Assembly (NCBI RefSeq): GCF_001424425.1
Contig: NZ_LMPT01000021.1
Location: forward strand, 2,532-66,531
From: Acidovorax sp. Leaf191
GTDB lineage: Bacteria > Pseudomonadota > Gammaproteobacteria > Burkholderiales > Burkholderiaceae_C
Direction: 5' to 3'
Length of the DNA stretch: 64,000 nt
Positions 38,826 through 47,404 of this stretch are shown here, in pieces (the stretch's first letter is position 1; each line of letters opens with the position of its first letter). The translations under genes were made by a program, and so were the position numbers. The notes under the pieces are model-generated. The model was given only the letters and a program-made list of their open reading frames with translations. It made no database searches and was not told the DNA's origin.

Positions 38826-40364
38826 ATGCCAAGCCACAGCGCCCACCTGGAACAAACCCCTCAGTCCAACACCATGGCAACCCAAAAATCCAAATGGACG
38901 AACAGCTCGTTTTCCCCTGTCCAGGTGCTCAACCACACCACGGAGCTGAACCTGGAGCGCTTCACCAGCGAAGACCTGGACCCCATTGCCGGCTGCGATG
39001 ATGTGCAAGCGCTGTGCCTGCGCAGCAGCAAGACGGCCGAGCCCGTGGACCTGGCCCGCATCGCCCACATCAGCAGCCTGACCACGCTGCAACTGGATAG
39101 GGTGAAGTTCACCAACCTCGCCGCGCTGCGCGCGCTGCCCCGCCTGCGGACGCTGTACATCGACAACTGCCGGTTCTCCGACTTCTCGGCACTCAACGGC
39201 TTTCAGACGCTGACCGACCTGACTCTGCGCAACAACAAGAAGGCAATGTTTCCTGCGGGGCTGGACCTGCCGCAGCTCCAGTCCCTGCACCTGTCGCGCA
39301 GCGGTATCACGGACCTGGCCTTTGTCGATGGGTATGCGCGCAGCTACCCCGGCATGGTCAAGCTGGACCTTTCGGGCAACCAACTCAGCGACCTGTCCCA
39401 TCTGGTGGCGTGCACCCAGGTGACGGAACTGAACCTGAGCTTCAATGAGATCAGCGACCTGTCACCGTTGGCGGCATGCCCTCAGATCGTGAAGCTGAAC
39501 GTAGCTTACAACCCCATCAGCAGCCTTGCGCCGCTGGCCGGCCGCAAGTTTGTGGACTTTCACGCCAGCGCGCCGCAACTCGAGGAGCGGCTTGCCCTGA
39601 AGCTGGACTTGCGCCCGCCGCCCCAGGAGCACCAGCCCGAGAATTTGGAGGCGTGGCGCCTGGCTGCCCTGATGCAGGCCAAGAACTGGCCTGCGGTCTA
39701 TGCCGTCACCGACCTGGATCTGCTGGCCCGCGGCTTCTCCAGCTTTGTAGGTGGGCACTACGACGAGGAGGCCCTGCGCGGGGTGCTGGCCCACCCGGCC
39801 GAGGGCGCTTTCCACACCCTGGTGGCCAATGGCCTGCGCCCGCACTACACCGAGGAATGGGCGGTGCTGATAGAGGTGCTCAGCAGCTTGGGCGAGCGCA
39901 CTATCGCGCCGATGACCGAGTGCTTTCACAAGGCGCTGGCATTTCACCCCTACCGGCAAGAGTTCCTGGCCGGCAAGCTCAAGAGCGACCACGCCACAAT
40001 CATGAACGTGCTGCTCCAGGTGGCCAGCCCGGCGTACACCGACCTCTTCCTCGCCTTCTTCAACGACCGTAACCAGTTCTCGAACGCGCATCTGGGCAAC
40101 TACAAATGCCTGCTCGAGGTGGTGGGCAAGACCAAGGCGCCGCAGCTGGTGGAGCCCATCATGGACCTGCTGCGCCTGGAGCGGCACATCGTCGGTGGCG
40201 ACGCCGTCTTCATGAAAAGGATCTTCAAGGCCATCGGCCAACTGGGCAGCAAGGCCGACGCCGCTGTGCTGGCCAGCCGGTTCGATGCCGCCGCCGAAGA
40301 TCGACCGGATGTGCTGCAAGCGTATGAGGCGGCGCTGGCGCGTCTGGAAAAGAAGACAGTGTGA
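38826..40364 (+). CDS. Leucine-rich-repeat protein with helical C-terminal domain
   Basis: A 512-residue cytosolic protein without a signal peptide. Residues about 45-250 are SDS22/internalin-like leucine-rich repeats of 20-24 residues, with phrases such as LTELNLSFNEISDLSPLAAC and VKLNVAYNPISSLAPLAG. About seven units can be counted. From about 270 to the end it is all-helical and HEAT-like (KAPQLVEPIMDLLRLERHIVGG, KAIGQLGSKADAAVLASRF). Start 38826 has GAGGG six bases upstream; 38874 (MATQKSK) is the alternative. Leucine-rich-repeat plus HEAT-like organisation suggests protein-protein recognition. I know no function and see no toxin or kinase domain. Confidence 0.85.
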   Translation: MPSHSAHLEQTPQSNTMATQKSKWTNSSFSPVQVLNHTTELNLERFTSEDLDPIAGCDDVQALCLRSSKTAEPVDLARIAHISSLTTLQLDRVKFTNLAALRALPRLRTLYIDNCRFSDFSALNGFQTLTDLTLRNNKKAMFPAGLDLPQLQSLHLSRSGITDLAFVDGYARSYPGMVKLDLSGNQLSDLSHLVACTQVTELNLSFNEISDLSPLAACPQIVKLNVAYNPISSLAPLAGRKFVDFHASAPQLEERLALKLDLRPPPQEHQPENLEAWRLAALMQAKNWPAVYAVTDLDLLARGFSSFVGGHYDEEALRGVLAHPAEGAFHTLVANGLRPHYTEEWAVLIEVLSSLGERTIAPMTECFHKALAFHPYRQEFLAGKLKSDHATIMNVLLQVASPAYTDLFLAFFNDRNQFSNAHLGNYKCLLEVVGKTKAPQLVEPIMDLLRLERHIVGGDAVFMKRIFKAIGQLGSKADAAVLASRFDAAAEDRPDVLQAYEAALARLEKKTV

Positions 40365-40717
40365 TGCGTCGAAACACAGCCCACTTGGAACTGGAGAATG
40401 TCGTTGGACGCCTCGAAGACGCAGCCACTTCAACCTCGATCGTCGACTGGTTGAAGGTCCGCTTTCTTTGGCTGCCACCTGCTGACGTTGGCCTGCAGTA
40501 CCCATTGGTGACCGAGGTGCGAGCGGCTGCAATCGCTGCAAGCAGCCGTTTGCGTTCGTCCTCCCCCAGCATCAGCGGGCTCGGGCCGGAACGTGTTGTC
40601 AAGATCTTTCTATGTGGGCAGATGCTTCAAGTTGGATGCGTGTGTACACGCTTGCCGCTGAAAAAAAGGGCGCCCGAAGGCGCCCTGAAACTTGGAGGCA
40701 ACCGTTGCAAGGAACCT
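40365..40717. other. Intergenic region, possible gene remnant
   Basis: About 353 bases between the convergent leucine-rich-repeat and porin genes. Besides the porin terminator (40661-40685) I see no supported gene. Both strands have open frames over 40365-40600, but neither shows a start with ribosome-binding site or a recognisable motif. The base composition is lower in GC than the flanking genes, so it may be a decayed or acquired fragment. Confidence 0.4.
40661..40685 (-). terminator. Rho-independent terminator after the porin gene
   Basis: On the minus strand GGGCGCC-TTCG-GGCGCCC is followed by seven T residues. The TTCG tetraloop makes it especially stable. It lies 33 bases beyond the porin stop codon. 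Confidence 0.93.
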
Positions 40718-41902
40718 TCAGAACCGATGGCGAACCCCCACCGCAAAGCTGGTTCCCCGAGCGCTCGCCAGCGCAGGCGACGCGGGCAGCGTACGGGTCA
40801 GGGTGCTGTCGCGCATGACCATCGCGTACAGGTCCGTCCGCTTGGACAAAAAGTAGTCGTACCCCAGGGTGAACACCTTGCGCTCGACATTGCCGCCTGC
40901 CACCGTGGCGGGCACCGGGCCTACGGTGTCACTGGTGCGGCGCACGGCGTAGCCTGCCAGCACGCGGCCTGCGCCCACGGGCACGGCCGCGCTCAGATCC
41001 CATACGCGGTACGACACGTTGAGCGGCGCAACAGCAGTGCCCAGATTGTCGATACGGCCCAGGTGGGCAAACAGCTTGATCACCTCGAAGTCGTAAGACG
41101 CCGCCAACTGCCAGGCGCGGGTGTCGTTGGGTGATGTGCCGTCGGCAAAGGTACCGGGGTTCTTCTTCACGCTCTGCCATACCAGCGATGCGGCCCAGGG
41201 GCCGTGGGCGTAGGCCCATCGCGCTGCACTGTTGCCACCGCCCTGGCCCTCCGAGATGGAATGAGCCACCGAGGCATTGAACCCCGCGAAGCCGGGACTG
41301 TCGTACACCACCGAGTTGGCCCACGCCGTGCCTCCCGTGAGCGGGCTGCCGATGAAGGTGACCAGGTTCAGCGGCCCGAGCACGGTCGAGTCACCGAACG
41401 CATTGGACGTGATGGAGTTCAAGAACAGCAACGACGTGACGTTGCCCAGCCGAACGCGGCCCCAGTCGCGGTGCGAGACGCCCACCCAGGCCGCGCGCGA
41501 GAACACGGGGTCGGCCGCCACATTCACAGGGGCGGGCAGTGCGTCGCTGCGGCCGGCCGCGCCCGAGTCGTTGCGTACAAAGGACGACAGCTCGAACTGG
41601 GCCGACAGCCCATCGCCGAGGTCTTCCGCGCCGCGCACGCCCCAATGGCTGGTGGACATGCCACCCCCGTCCAGTTTGGTCACGGCGCGGTCCTGCGCGT
41701 TCACGCCCCCGGCAGGGCTGGCAAAGCGGCCTACAGCGGCGTCGACCAGGCCGTACAGCTGCAGGCCGGGCCCAGCTGCTGGCTGAGCGTGGATAGCGAA
41801 CGACGCAGTTGACAGGACTGCCGCGGCGCCCACGGTCCGTGTCCAGGGCCGACGGGCCTGCGTGAGAGAGGGGCAGGTCGTGAAGGAGGTGCGGGGTTTC
41901 AT
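40718..41902 (-). CDS. Gram-negative general porin
   Basis: A 394-residue outer-membrane protein of the betaproteobacterial trimeric porin family (OmpC/PhoE-type, 16 strands). A signal peptide of about 39 residues ends at FAIHAQP. The mature protein starts with LQLYGLVDAAVGRF, has SHWGVRGAEDLGDGLSAQFELSS as the second and third strands, and ends in Phe (VGVRHRF) as needed for BAM-dependent insertion. It would give passive uptake of small solutes. The nearby Bug receptor-cyclase-FAH cluster may use it, but that is only proximity. It has its own terminator. Confidence 0.95.
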   Translation of the reverse strand: MKPRTSFTTCPSLTQARRPWTRTVGAAAVLSTASFAIHAQPAAGPGLQLYGLVDAAVGRFASPAGGVNAQDRAVTKLDGGGMSTSHWGVRGAEDLGDGLSAQFELSSFVRNDSGAAGRSDALPAPVNVAADPVFSRAAWVGVSHRDWGRVRLGNVTSLLFLNSITSNAFGDSTVLGPLNLVTFIGSPLTGGTAWANSVVYDSPGFAGFNASVAHSISEGQGGGNSAARWAYAHGPWAASLVWQSVKKNPGTFADGTSPNDTRAWQLAASYDFEVIKLFAHLGRIDNLGTAVAPLNVSYRVWDLSAAVPVGAGRVLAGYAVRRTSDTVGPVPATVAGGNVERKVFTLGYDYFLSKRTDLYAMVMRDSTLTRTLPASPALASARGTSFAVGVRHRF

Positions 41903-42199
41903 GGTGTCTTTCGATGAATGAGGAGCAGGTGAGGGGCGAACGAGCCCACGGCGCAGCCAATGCTGGACCGAAGGGTCAGTTCAAACGGGGCAGGACATCA
42001 GCGCACCGTGCGCTGGGATGGAGACCGCGAGGGTGTACCGGTCTACCGGGCCGATGCTGTGGGTGGGGCGGCGGCGCAGGGCCCCAGCCACCTCGGGTGG
42101 TGGTGGGCTGGGGCCAGAAAAATGGGCGTGACTGTGCTTTGCATGCGGCGCTCGCGCGGCAGTGCTGGTGTGAAGTCCGTTGGGCTCAGCGTTGGTGCA

Positions 42200-42949
42200 T
42201 CAGTGCACCGCGCCTGCGCATGCGCCTCGCATGCCCTGTGCGATGAAGCGCACCAGCAGCGGACCGGCTACGGCGTCGTCGCCGGCCAGGTTCTGTCCGT
42301 GCGACAGGCGCTCAATGCGCTGGTCGTTCACGTGGTGCAGCAGTGCGCCCAGTGCAAACTGATAGCACCAGGCTGCCTGACTGCGCGTGGCCTGGGGCAG
42401 AGCGCCCGCCATGGCGTCGATGAAGGCGTGCGCTAGCGGGTCGAACAGCTCGCGGATGATGGGCTCGTCTTCTTCCAGGTGGTCGCTCATGCCGCGTGAC
42501 AGCAACCGCAGAAAGTGGTGGCCCGCGGGCTGGCTGGCCACCTCCAGCACGGGCAGCACAAAGGCTTTCACGATCTCTTCCAGCAGCTGGCCGGGCGGCG
42601 CCTTCTGCTGCGCCTGGGCCAGCGACTGCAGCCGCACGTCGATGTAGCCCGCATGCGCTCGGAAGATGGCGTGGTACAGCGACAGCTTGGGTCCGTAGTA
42701 GTAGCCCACCAGCGCCAGCGGCACACCCGCCTCGTCGGCAATGTCGCGTATCGAAACGCCATGAAAGCCGCGCGAGGCAAACAGCCGCTCGGCCGCCTGC
42801 AGGATGTTGGCTTGGCGGTTGGGTGCCAGGTCTTCTTCGCTGGCGGCGCTGCGGGCAGCCGCACGCTTGTGCGCCGGGGTCGGTGCTTTTGCAGCTCGCG
42901 TTGCGGGTGTGGCGGCTGCCGTCTTGGCGGTGGGGCGGGATTTGGACAT
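42200..42949 (-). CDS. TetR/AcrR-family transcriptional regulator
   Basis: A 249-residue regulator. A basic, Ala/Thr-rich leader (residues 1-42) precedes the helix-turn-helix (about 45-90, ANILQAAERLF, GVSIRDIADEAGVPLALVGYYYG). The C-terminal part is a TetR-type ligand/dimer domain with the DUF1956-like look of CecR-type regulators. Start MSKSRPTAK at 42949 is chosen because it immediately follows a palindrome. The gene is divergent from the Bug receptor-cyclase-FAH cluster, and the operator palindromes in the intergenic region make that cluster its likely target. Confidence 0.92.
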   Translation of the reverse strand: MSKSRPTAKTAAATPATRAAKAPTPAHKRAAARSAASEEDLAPNRQANILQAAERLFASRGFHGVSIRDIADEAGVPLALVGYYYGPKLSLYHAIFRAHAGYIDVRLQSLAQAQQKAPPGQLLEEIVKAFVLPVLEVASQPAGHHFLRLLSRGMSDHLEEDEPIIRELFDPLAHAFIDAMAGALPQATRSQAAWCYQFALGALLHHVNDQRIERLSHGQNLAGDDAVAGPLLVRFIAQGMRGACAGAVH

Positions 42950-42956
42950 GGACTGG

Positions 42957-43028
42957 TTTATACGACTGTATAAATTTATTGAACACTCGTACAAACCCCA
43001 GTCATCTTGAATTTGTACGTTCGTATAA
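42957..43028. promoter_or_regulatory. Operator palindromes between TetR and the Bug/cyclase cluster
   Basis: A perfect inverted repeat TTTATAC-GACT-GTATAAA lies at 42957-42974. A second, TTGTACG-TT-CGTATAA, with one mismatch lies at 43013-43028. A third half site CGTACAA is at 42988-42994. The shared half site resembles (C)GTAYAA. The first palindrome lies just before the TetR start codon, so autoregulation by steric block is likely. Confidence 0.7.
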
Positions 43029-43116
43029 TTTTTTCATGCACCCGCTGCAAGCCATGTCACACGAGGTTTGCGGGGCTGTATTGCAGATCCCATCCAGTCA
43101 ACAGGAGACAGACACC

Positions 43117-44109
43117 ATGATCACCCGCCGCTGCTTCACCCAGCTCTCTGCCGCCTTGCTGCCTACCCTTGGCAGCGCTCCCGCCGCCTGGGCGCAGGCC
43201 GCCAAGGAGGCGATTCCTGACATGGCGCGCATCATCTCGGGCTTTCCTGCCGGAGGCACAGCCGATGCATTGGCGCGCCGGGTGGGCGACCGCATGCGCG
43301 GCCACTACGCCGGGGCCGTGGTGGTGGACAACAAACCGGGCGCGGGCGGACAGATCGGCATCCTCAACCTGCGTGACAGCCCGGCCGATGGCACCAGCCT
43401 GCTCATCACCCCGTCGTCCATGTTGTCCATCTATCCGTACACTTACCCCAAGCTGCGCTACACGCTGGACGACGTGGCACCCGTCGCGTTGGGAGCGATG
43501 TTCGACCATGGGTTGGCTGTCGGCCCTGGTGTGCCCGAAAGCGTCCGCACGTTGCCCGACTTTCTGGCATGGCTGCAGGCCAACCCCAACAGCGCCAACT
43601 ACGGCAGCCCGGGTGCGGGGTCCATGCCGCACATGGTGGGCGTGCTGCTGGGGCAGTTCACCAAGATCGACATGCGCCACATTGCTTACCGTGGCACGGT
43701 GCCGGGCATGCAGGACCTGCTGGGCGGCCAGATCCCCGCGTTCTGGGGGCCGATTGGAGACTACCTGCAGCACAGCAAAGGCGGCAAGTTGCGCGTGCTG
43801 GCCATTGCTGGAGCCAAGCGCTCGCCCTTCCTGCCGCAGGTGCCCACCCTGACGGAGTTGGGGCACCCCCTCAAGGTCAGTGAGTGGTACGGCTTCTTCC
43901 TGCCCGGCAAGGCATCGCCAGACACCATCAAGCGCGCTTCGCAGGCGCTGCAGGCAGCGCTGGTCCACCCCGACGTGGTGGACTACGGCAAGCAGTACGG
44001 CCTGGAGGTCAAGTCCTCCAGCCCTGCGCAACTGGCGCAGATGCTCAAGGCCGATGCCGACCAGTGGCGTGGCCTCATCAAGCAGACCGGTTTCACGGCC
44101 GAATCCTGA
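43117..44109 (+). CDS. Bug/TctC-family periplasmic receptor (second in window)
   Basis: A 330-residue receptor with an N-terminal export signal (MITRRCFTQLSAALLPTLG ... AWAQA). Family hallmarks are RIISGFPAGGTADALARR and KPGAGGQIGILNL near the N-terminus, then YGSPGAGSMPHMVGVLL and HIAYRGTVPGMQDLLGGQIPAF. AGGAG nine to thirteen bases upstream supports the ATG at 43117. It is the first gene of a cluster with a cyclase-family enzyme and an FAH-family hydrolase, so its ligand is probably the compound these enzymes degrade. Confidence 0.93.
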   Translation: MITRRCFTQLSAALLPTLGSAPAAWAQAAKEAIPDMARIISGFPAGGTADALARRVGDRMRGHYAGAVVVDNKPGAGGQIGILNLRDSPADGTSLLITPSSMLSIYPYTYPKLRYTLDDVAPVALGAMFDHGLAVGPGVPESVRTLPDFLAWLQANPNSANYGSPGAGSMPHMVGVLLGQFTKIDMRHIAYRGTVPGMQDLLGGQIPAFWGPIGDYLQHSKGGKLRVLAIAGAKRSPFLPQVPTLTELGHPLKVSEWYGFFLPGKASPDTIKRASQALQAALVHPDVVDYGKQYGLEVKSSSPAQLAQMLKADADQWRGLIKQTGFTAES

Positions 44110-44144
44110 TCGTTTTGTTTGTGCCCATTCATCCGAGACTGCCC

Positions 44145-44960
44145 ATGACTGCCACGCCTTCCCGCCGCATCGTCGATATCTCGATGCACCTTGAAAACGA
44201 TGTCGTCTCCGACCCGCCAGGCCTGGGTCCGCGCATCAACTACATCGACCACCAGATGAGCTTTGCGGATCTGGCGCAGTTCTTCCCTGGGTTGAGGAAA
44301 GAAGATCTTCCCGATGGTGAGTCGTGGGCGGTCGAGGACGTGCATCTCAACACCCACAACGGCACGCACATGGACGCGCCGTACCACTTCGCCTCCACCA
44401 TGGACGGCGGGCAGCGGGCGCTGTCCATCGACGAAGTGGACTTGAACTGGTGCTTTCAGCCTGGCGTGAAGCTGGACTTTCGCCACCTGCCAGACGGCTA
44501 TGTGGTGCAGGCTGGCGACGTGGAGGCCGAACTGGCGCGCATCGGCCACACGCTGCAGCCGCTGGAGATCGTGGTGGTCAACACGCGCGCTGGCAGCGCC
44601 TACGGCACGCCTGGCTATACCCGCGCGGGCTGCGGCATGGGCTACGAGGCCACCATATACCTGCTGGAGCGTGGTGTGCGGCTGACCGGCACCGACGCCT
44701 GGAGCTGGGACGCCCCTTTTGCCTACACCGCACAGCGTTACGCCGAAAGCGGCGACGCATCCCTGATCTGGGAAGGCCACAAGGCCGGGCGCGACATTGG
44801 CTACTGCCACCTGGAAAAGCTGCACAACCTGGAGGCGCTTCCCGCCAACGGTTTTTACATCTCGTGCTTTCCAGTCAAAGTGCGCGGTGCGTCGGCGGGC
44901 TGGACGCGGGCTGTGGCGATTTTTGATCCGGTGCTGCCGTTGCAGGGAGTCTCTTCATGA
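44145..44960 (+). CDS. Cyclase-family (kynurenine-formamidase-like) metal hydrolase
   Basis: A 271-residue protein of the cyclase/KynB-like family. The metal-binding motif HNGTHMDAPYHF (His and Asp ligands) is intact. The C-terminal region has LEKLHNLEALPANGFYISCFPVKV, shared with family members. These metal-dependent amidohydrolases open N-formyl, isatin or related rings. The substrate here is unknown. It starts 36 bases after the Bug receptor gene and its stop overlaps the next start (ATGA), so the three genes are one operon. Confidence 0.9.
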   Translation: MTATPSRRIVDISMHLENDVVSDPPGLGPRINYIDHQMSFADLAQFFPGLRKEDLPDGESWAVEDVHLNTHNGTHMDAPYHFASTMDGGQRALSIDEVDLNWCFQPGVKLDFRHLPDGYVVQAGDVEAELARIGHTLQPLEIVVVNTRAGSAYGTPGYTRAGCGMGYEATIYLLERGVRLTGTDAWSWDAPFAYTAQRYAESGDASLIWEGHKAGRDIGYCHLEKLHNLEALPANGFYISCFPVKVRGASAGWTRAVAIFDPVLPLQGVSS

Positions 44961-45967
44961 AACTCGCAACCCTGCGCAATGGCCAGCGCGATGGCCGCCT
45001 CGTAGTGGTCTGCGATGACGCCCGCCGCTGCATCGACGCATGCCCCGTGGCACCGACGCTGCTTGATGCATTGGAGCGCTGGAGCACGGTGGAGCCTGGA
45101 TTGCAAGAGTTGTCCCGCACAGTCAACGCCCCTGCGGCCCTTGGGACCATGCCCTTCGATACGCACCAGTGCATGGCTCCGCTGCCACGCACCTGGCAAT
45201 GGCTCGATGGCTCCGCCTTTCTGAACCATGGCCGCCTCATGGAGCGCGCGTTCAAGGTGCCGCCGGTGGCCGACTTCGAGACCGTACCGCTGATGTACCA
45301 GGGCGCCGCCGACGATTTTCTGGGCCCGCACGACAGCGTGCTTCTACCGTGCGAAGCCGACCAGATCGACTTTGAGGGTGAGTTCGGCGTCGTGCTGAGC
45401 GAAACCCCCATGGGTGTCACCGCTGAGGCCGCGCTGGAGTATGTGCGCTTCATCGTGCTCATCAACGACTGGAGCCTGCGCGCCTTCGGGCCGCGTGAGG
45501 CAAAAAGCGGTTTCGGCTTTTTGCAGGCCAAACCCTCCACGGCATTCGCCCCCATTGCAGTGACACCCGACGAGTTGGGCCCCGCATGGCAAGGCGGCCG
45601 CGTACACCTGCGGCTGCAGAGCCAGCGCAACGGCGAATGGTTTGGCCACCCACACGGCCGTGAAATGCATTTTCACTTCGGCCAGTTGATTGCTCATGCG
45701 GCGCGCACGCGCAAGTTGTCGGCCGGCACCATCATCGGCTCGGGCACCGTGTCCAACACGGATGTCAACGCTGGTTCGTCCTGCATTGCCGAACGCCGCA
45801 TGGTGGAGGTCATTGCCGAAGGTGCACCGCACACGGGATTCCTGCAGTTTGGGGAACGGATACGCATTGCGGCGCTTTACGCCGACGGAATGTCAGGGCC
45901 ATTTGGTGTATTGGATCAACTCGTTGTCGTGGCCTCGAGGGCCTGTGGCGACAAGAATCCCCAATAA
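44957..45967 (+). CDS. Fumarylacetoacetate hydrolase family protein
   Basis: A 336-residue FAH-superfamily hydrolase. The metal-binding Glu cluster lies in DFEGEFGVVL, and the C-terminal TIIGSGTVSN is a conserved active-site element. The FAH superfamily cleaves C-C bonds in 3-ketoacids such as fumarylacetoacetate or acylpyruvates. It overlaps the cyclase gene by four bases, implying coupled translation. Together the receptor, cyclase and FAH suggest uptake, ring or amide opening and C-C cleavage of an aromatic-derived carboxylate. That pathway reading is inference. Confidence 0.92.
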   Translation: MKLATLRNGQRDGRLVVVCDDARRCIDACPVAPTLLDALERWSTVEPGLQELSRTVNAPAALGTMPFDTHQCMAPLPRTWQWLDGSAFLNHGRLMERAFKVPPVADFETVPLMYQGAADDFLGPHDSVLLPCEADQIDFEGEFGVVLSETPMGVTAEAALEYVRFIVLINDWSLRAFGPREAKSGFGFLQAKPSTAFAPIAVTPDELGPAWQGGRVHLRLQSQRNGEWFGHPHGREMHFHFGQLIAHAARTRKLSAGTIIGSGTVSNTDVNAGSSCIAERRMVEVIAEGAPHTGFLQFGERIRIAALYADGMSGPFGVLDQLVVVASRACGDKNPQ

Positions 45968-46255
45968 CCCGGTTCAGTGGAATCCGCCCGTTGCGCGGCA
46001 CATCGCGACCCCAGCAACAAGGGCACGATTGCTGGTCAAAAAGCACTGTTCAGCCCAGAGACACCTGGGCGATTCGCGGGGGATTGCAAATGGAAATCCG
46101 GGGGTTGAAGTTGGCGCTCTTCAAATTGCCGAATCGACAGCGGGCTTGGCGGATGCGGCTGGGTGTCTTTTCAAGTTCCGCGGCCTTTTCTGCGGCGGTC
46201 AGGCCGGATCGCAAGCGCCGGTCATACAACACCATCCAATCGCCGCAGGCGCGCT

Positions 46256-47179
46256 TCAGGCCGCAGGAATGGCTGCATCCTTCATGCCCTCTTCCAGCAT
46301 GTCCAGAAAGCAGCGACCCGCGAGCGTAAGGTGGCGGCGCGACGGGTACAGGGCGTAGATGTGTATCGCGGGAGGCACCCAGTCGGGCGCTACCTGAAGC
46401 AGTTGCCCGCTCGCGACAAAGCTGGCCGCCATGATCCTCGGAAGCTGCACAACCCCCAGGCCCTGGAGCGCCGCTTCGCGGTTCAACAGCAGGTTGTCGC
46501 TCACGAAGCGCACGTCCAGTTCAACGTCCGCACTTTCGTTCTGGGGGCCGATCAATGTCCAGCGAGCCAGTGACGCAGTGATGCTCCAGCCGACCGCAGC
46601 GCAGCGGGACAGTGCCGAGGGCGTCTGCGGGGTGTCGAGGGCTGCAACGAGCGCAGGACTGGCATACAAGGCATAAGGGACCGTTGCCAGCCGTCTGGCG
46701 ACGAGGCTGGAGTCCGTCAGAGGCTGCGCGGTCGGCTGAATCACGAGGTCCACCGTGTCATCCAGAGGGCGCAAACGCCCGTCGGTGGTTTGAAGCGACA
46801 GGGTGACGCGGGGATAGCGAGCGCTGAATTGCAATGCGATGCGGCCCACAAGCGATGCCGCAATGGCTGCTGGGCAAGCCACCCGCAGTTGCCCCCAGGG
46901 GCTCTCCAGGCTCTCGCGTGCGACGGCGACGGCAGTTTGCGTTTCCGCTCGCACCGTCTGGCCATGTTGAAAAATGCGTTGCCCTACGTCGGTCAGTTCA
47001 AACCGCCGTGCATTGCGGTGCAGTAGGGCAACCCCAAGGAAAGATTCAAGAGCCGCCACGCGACGACTCAATCGCGACTTCGGTATGCCCGTGCGCCTGC
47101 TGGCGGCAGTGAAGCCTCCTGCATCGGCGACCTCTACAAAACTCAGGAGGTCTTCCACAGCCAGCAACACGTTGTCCAT
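46256..47179 (-). CDS. LysR-family transcriptional regulator
   Basis: A 307-residue LysR-type regulator. Its helix-turn-helix is GGFTAASRRTGIPKSRLSRRVAALE (about 21-45), with the KSRLSRR pattern of the AaeR/DsdC-like 'CrgA' branch. The effector domain runs from about 90 to 295 and ends in the typical QLLQVAPDWVPP ... IYALYPSRRHLTLAGRCFLD. It is divergent from a carboxylesterase gene, with a 225-base intergenic region. By position it probably regulates the esterase. Confidence 0.92.
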   Translation of the reverse strand: MDNVLLAVEDLLSFVEVADAGGFTAASRRTGIPKSRLSRRVAALESFLGVALLHRNARRFELTDVGQRIFQHGQTVRAETQTAVAVARESLESPWGQLRVACPAAIAASLVGRIALQFSARYPRVTLSLQTTDGRLRPLDDTVDLVIQPTAQPLTDSSLVARRLATVPYALYASPALVAALDTPQTPSALSRCAAVGWSITASLARWTLIGPQNESADVELDVRFVSDNLLLNREAALQGLGVVQLPRIMAASFVASGQLLQVAPDWVPPAIHIYALYPSRRHLTLAGRCFLDMLEEGMKDAAIPAA

Positions 47180-47404
47180 TCGGCCCGTCCGTCATCGTCG
47201 TTGTGCAAATGGGGCGTGAGCCCGAGATTCAAGCTCCCCCTCTGTGTACGTCTCAGCTTGCCATAGCTTGCTGTGGCGCACCGCCTCTTCAGCGGGCCTG
47301 TTTTCGCAACAGGGCGTTCTACCGCTGGGTCTCGCCACCACAAGATTGGTTATCTAGCATAAGTTTGTCAGCAGCTGATATCCAGACCAACTATTCGAGG
47401 AGAC

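Noticed and set aside
40361..41134. Plus-strand open frame following the leucine-rich-repeat gene
   Set aside because: Most of it is antisense to the porin gene, and the first 80 codons show no recognisable motif. A remnant is possible but unsupported.
46050..46235. 61-codon frame on the minus strand after the LysR gene
   Set aside because: The first 35 residues look protein-like, but there is no ribosome-binding site, no family match and the rest is not convincing. It may be a decayed fragment.
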